From Marivita hallyeonensis (lineage in GTDB: Bacteria; Pseudomonadota; Alphaproteobacteria; Rhodobacterales; Rhodobacteraceae): a DNA stretch of 64,000 nucleotides. A program made the translations under genes and the position numbers. Below, one piece after another: positions 62,139-64,000 of this stretch (position 1 is the stretch's first letter; every line of letters starts with the position of its first letter). Location: assembly GCF_900129875.1 (NCBI RefSeq), contig NZ_FQXC01000002.1:186001-250000 (forward strand), given 5' to 3'. The notes beneath the pieces were generated by a model. The model did not search any database. It saw nothing but the letters and a program-made list of their open reading frames with translations, and was not told the origin of the DNA.

Positions 62139-63635
62139 TTAGTACAACCAGAACAACGTGATCGCCGGGAACATCACCAACAGGATCACCCGGACGATGT
62201 CCGAAGCCACGAACCAGATCACCGCCTTGTAGGTCGCCATCATCGGCGTGTCCTTGTCCATCGAGTTGATAATGAACAGATTCATCCCCACCGGTGGCGT
62301 GATCAGGCCAACCTCAACGACGATCAGAACAAGGATGCCAAACCAGATCGCCACCCATTCGGCTTCGATCCGATTGGCCATGCCCTGCGTGACACGAATG
62401 TCGAGCGCCTGCATCTGCTCTCGGGTCAATTCCACCCCGCTCGCAATCGCCGCTTCGATCGATCCGAGCATGTCCTGCGTCATGCCCTCGGGTATGCCGA
62501 CTGCCAGCACCTCCCGCGCCGCTTCCGCCTGCATCGCCGCAAGATCGACAAAGCCGAAATCCATGACCGAAATGACCGGAAAGAAGATCGGAATCGTCAA
62601 GAGAATCATCGAAAGGCTGTCCATCAGGCAGCCAAAAATCAGGTAGAAGAGAAGGATCAGCGACAGCACCATGAACGGGCTCAAGCCCATGTCCACCACC
62701 CAGTTCGACAATTCCTGCGGCACCTGTGTCAGCGCCAGAAAACCGTTATAGAACGACGCCCCCAGCACGATGAAAAAGATCATCGCGGTCGCCACCGCCG
62801 TCTGAATGATGCTCTGCTTGAACACGTGCCAGGTCAGGTTGCCCGACGCCAGCGCAATCAGTCCGGTGCCCGCAGCCCCCACGGCGGCCCCTTCGGTGGG
62901 CGTGAACCAACCCAGGTAGATACCACCAACGACAAGCCCGAACACCAGAAGAACCGGCCAGACATCGATCAGCGCGCGCAACCGCTCCGCATAAGGAACC
63001 GCCTCGCGCATCCCCGCGGCCTCCGGGTGGCGGCGCACATAGAGTGAGATGGTCAGCATGTAACCCAAAGCTGCCAGAAGCCCGGGGATGAAGGCCGCGA
63101 GAAACAGCTTCGCGATGTTCTGTTCGGTCAGGATCGCATAGATGACAAGGATCACCGACGGCGGGATCAGGATACCCAACGTGCCACCCGCCGCGAGCGT
63201 GGCGGTCGAAAACCCGCCGGAATATCCATTGCGCCGCAGTTCGGGCAACGCCACCCGGCTCATCGTCGCCGCCGTTGCCAGAGACGATCCACAGATCGCA
63301 CCGAACCCGGCACACGCCCCGACCGATGCCATGGCAACACCGCCCTTGCGGTGCCCAAGCCACGACTCCGCCGCCTTGAACAAAGCCGACGACATGCCGG
63401 ACAGGGTCGCGAACTGGCCCATTAACAAGAAAATCGGAATAATCGACAGCGAATAGCTGGAAAACGTTGAATATGTCTCGGACTTCAGTCGCGCCAGCAC
63501 CACATCCGGGCTGCCCAGGGCCAGCCACAACCCGCCAATCCCGCAGAGCATCATGGCCAGCCCGATCGGCGCGCGCAGAAAGATCAGTGCCAACAGCACC
63601 GGGAACGACCAGATGCCCAGTTCCAGCATGCTCAT
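62139..63635 (-). CDS. TRAP transporter large permease subunit (DctM), second system
   Basis: A 498-residue DctM paralogue with about twelve or more helices. Landmarks are GACAGFGAICGSSLATAATMSRVALPELRRNGYSGGFSTATLAAGGTLGILIPPSVILVIYA and YLIFGCLMDSLSMILLTIPIFFPVI. About 50 residues are inserted before its last helices (AAMQAEAAREVLAVGIPEGM). Its start overlaps the small subunit gene end by four bases. It differs clearly in sequence from the first DctM. Confidence 0.93.
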   Translation of the reverse strand: MSMLELGIWSFPVLLALIFLRAPIGLAMMLCGIGGLWLALGSPDVVLARLKSETYSTFSSYSLSIIPIFLLMGQFATLSGMSSALFKAAESWLGHRKGGVAMASVGACAGFGAICGSSLATAATMSRVALPELRRNGYSGGFSTATLAAGGTLGILIPPSVILVIYAILTEQNIAKLFLAAFIPGLLAALGYMLTISLYVRRHPEAAGMREAVPYAERLRALIDVWPVLLVFGLVVGGIYLGWFTPTEGAAVGAAGTGLIALASGNLTWHVFKQSIIQTAVATAMIFFIVLGASFYNGFLALTQVPQELSNWVVDMGLSPFMVLSLILLFYLIFGCLMDSLSMILLTIPIFFPVISVMDFGFVDLAAMQAEAAREVLAVGIPEGMTQDMLGSIEAAIASGVELTREQMQALDIRVTQGMANRIEAEWVAIWFGILVLIVVEVGLITPPVGMNLFIINSMDKDTPMMATYKAVIWFVASDIVRVILLVMFPAITLFWLY

Positions 63636-64000
63636 AGGGCGTCAGATCCGCTTGCAGGCAGGATCGACCGCCCCGTCGCCGCGAGTGTCACTCGCCCGAT
63701 GGCGCAAAAAATCGCCGTCACCGACGCAACCAGCGCCGCGACAAAACTCGCCGCATAGGCCCACCAGATCGGAAACTGCAGCAAAAACGTCGTCTCACCG
63801 TTGTTGATCTTGTCCATCATCCCGGCGCTCAACCGCCAGGTGATCAGGAGGATGACCAGCGTCAAGACGACCTCCCAGAAGGCCTGCAACCAGCGGTTCA
63901 CCCGCTCCGACATGGCCGAGGTGAAGATGTCCACGGTCGCGTGCCCGGAATAAAGCTGGCAGATCGGCAGAAACGCAAAGATCGCAAAGGCTATGCCCGC
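63632..64000 (-). CDS. TRAP transporter small permease subunit (DctQ), second system, 5' end cut
   Basis: The last 122 residues of a DctQ protein; the frame stays open through the window end, so the start is outside. It contains LYSGHATVDIFTSAM, which is typical of DctQ (the CQLYSGHATVDLF block), two hydrophobic helices and a Ser/Asp tail. It is the partner of the DctM that follows with a four-base overlap. The GTG at 63934 is an internal codon, not the start. Confidence 0.85.
   Translation of the reverse strand, partial: AGIAFAIFAFLPICQLYSGHATVDIFTSAMSERVNRWLQAFWEVVLTLVILLITWRLSAGMMDKINNGETTFLLQFPIWWAYAASFVAALVASVTAIFCAIGRVTLAATGRSILPASGSDAL

Noticed and set aside
1-64000. CRISPR arrays, insertion sequences, integrases or rRNA
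   Set aside because: No regularly spaced repeats, transposase or integrase motifs, or rRNA sequences were seen anywhere in the window.

Overview
The window looks like the chromosome of a marine-type alphaproteobacterium of the Rhodobacteraceae (Roseobacter group). The signs are high GC, the ccmABCDG (hel) block near acnA and secDF, the trkAH-hfq-hflX block, a perfect FNR-type box, LysE, TauE and TRAP transporters, and many four-base start/stop overlaps. This is inferred from gene content; no rRNA or other strong taxonomic marker is present. I see no transposase, integrase, phage module or CRISPR array.

Region 1 (1-18.7 kb) is mostly housekeeping. It holds a LysE exporter fragment, gpt, an aminotransferase, a PpiD-like chaperone with trpE, sufE, a lipoprotein, RNase D, purM-purN, an SNase-like nuclease, a CAU tRNA (probably Ile2), a CbiX-like protein, two SDR enzymes, an LpxL-type acyltransferase, a DUF1223 protein, aconitase and a DUF805 protein. 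Two copies of a three-hairpin intergenic repeat lie at 894-986 and 5683-5769. An 80-base AT-rich patch sits inside trpE.

Region 2 (18.7-38.5 kb) is envelope and core machinery. A long minus-strand run goes yajC-secD-secF-tauE-Mth938-ccmA-ccmB-ccmC-ccmD-ccmG; ccmD is only 51 residues. Then come a serine protease, serS, a TspO-like protein, a 3-hydroxyisobutyrate dehydrogenase-like enzyme, a penicillin acylase-like hydrolase, a YqjD/YqjE-like pair, an AI-2E family transporter, hflX, hfq, trkH and trkA.

Region 3 (38.5-42.2 kb) is a breakpoint. In many alphaproteobacteria trkA directly follows ntrX. Here trkA is followed by 3.3 kb of other genes (a tiny lipoprotein and a phosphoribosyltransferase behind an FNR box, a TauE protein, a rhomboid protease), and then only the C-terminal quarter of ntrX.

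Region 4 (42.2-58.2 kb) is a single minus-strand catabolic operon of 14 genes. From its promoter at about 58.15 kb it runs: CoA-transferase, enoyl-CoA hydratase, aldehyde dehydrogenase, a glucose-type ABC importer (binding protein, two permeases, ATPase), two GMC oxidoreductases, a Dabb protein, a LacI repressor, a Gfo/Idh/MocA dehydrogenase and a stand-alone flavoprotein. Two identical TGGAACGTTCCA operators, 22 bp apart, sit on a recognisable promoter, and the encoded LacI protein is the natural candidate to bind them. The gene set suggests uptake and oxidation of a sugar, glycoside or related polyol, with an acyl-CoA stage at the end; the substrate is unknown.

Region 5 (58.2-64 kb) has a decayed VOC gene followed by two TRAP transporter sets, the second cut by the window end.
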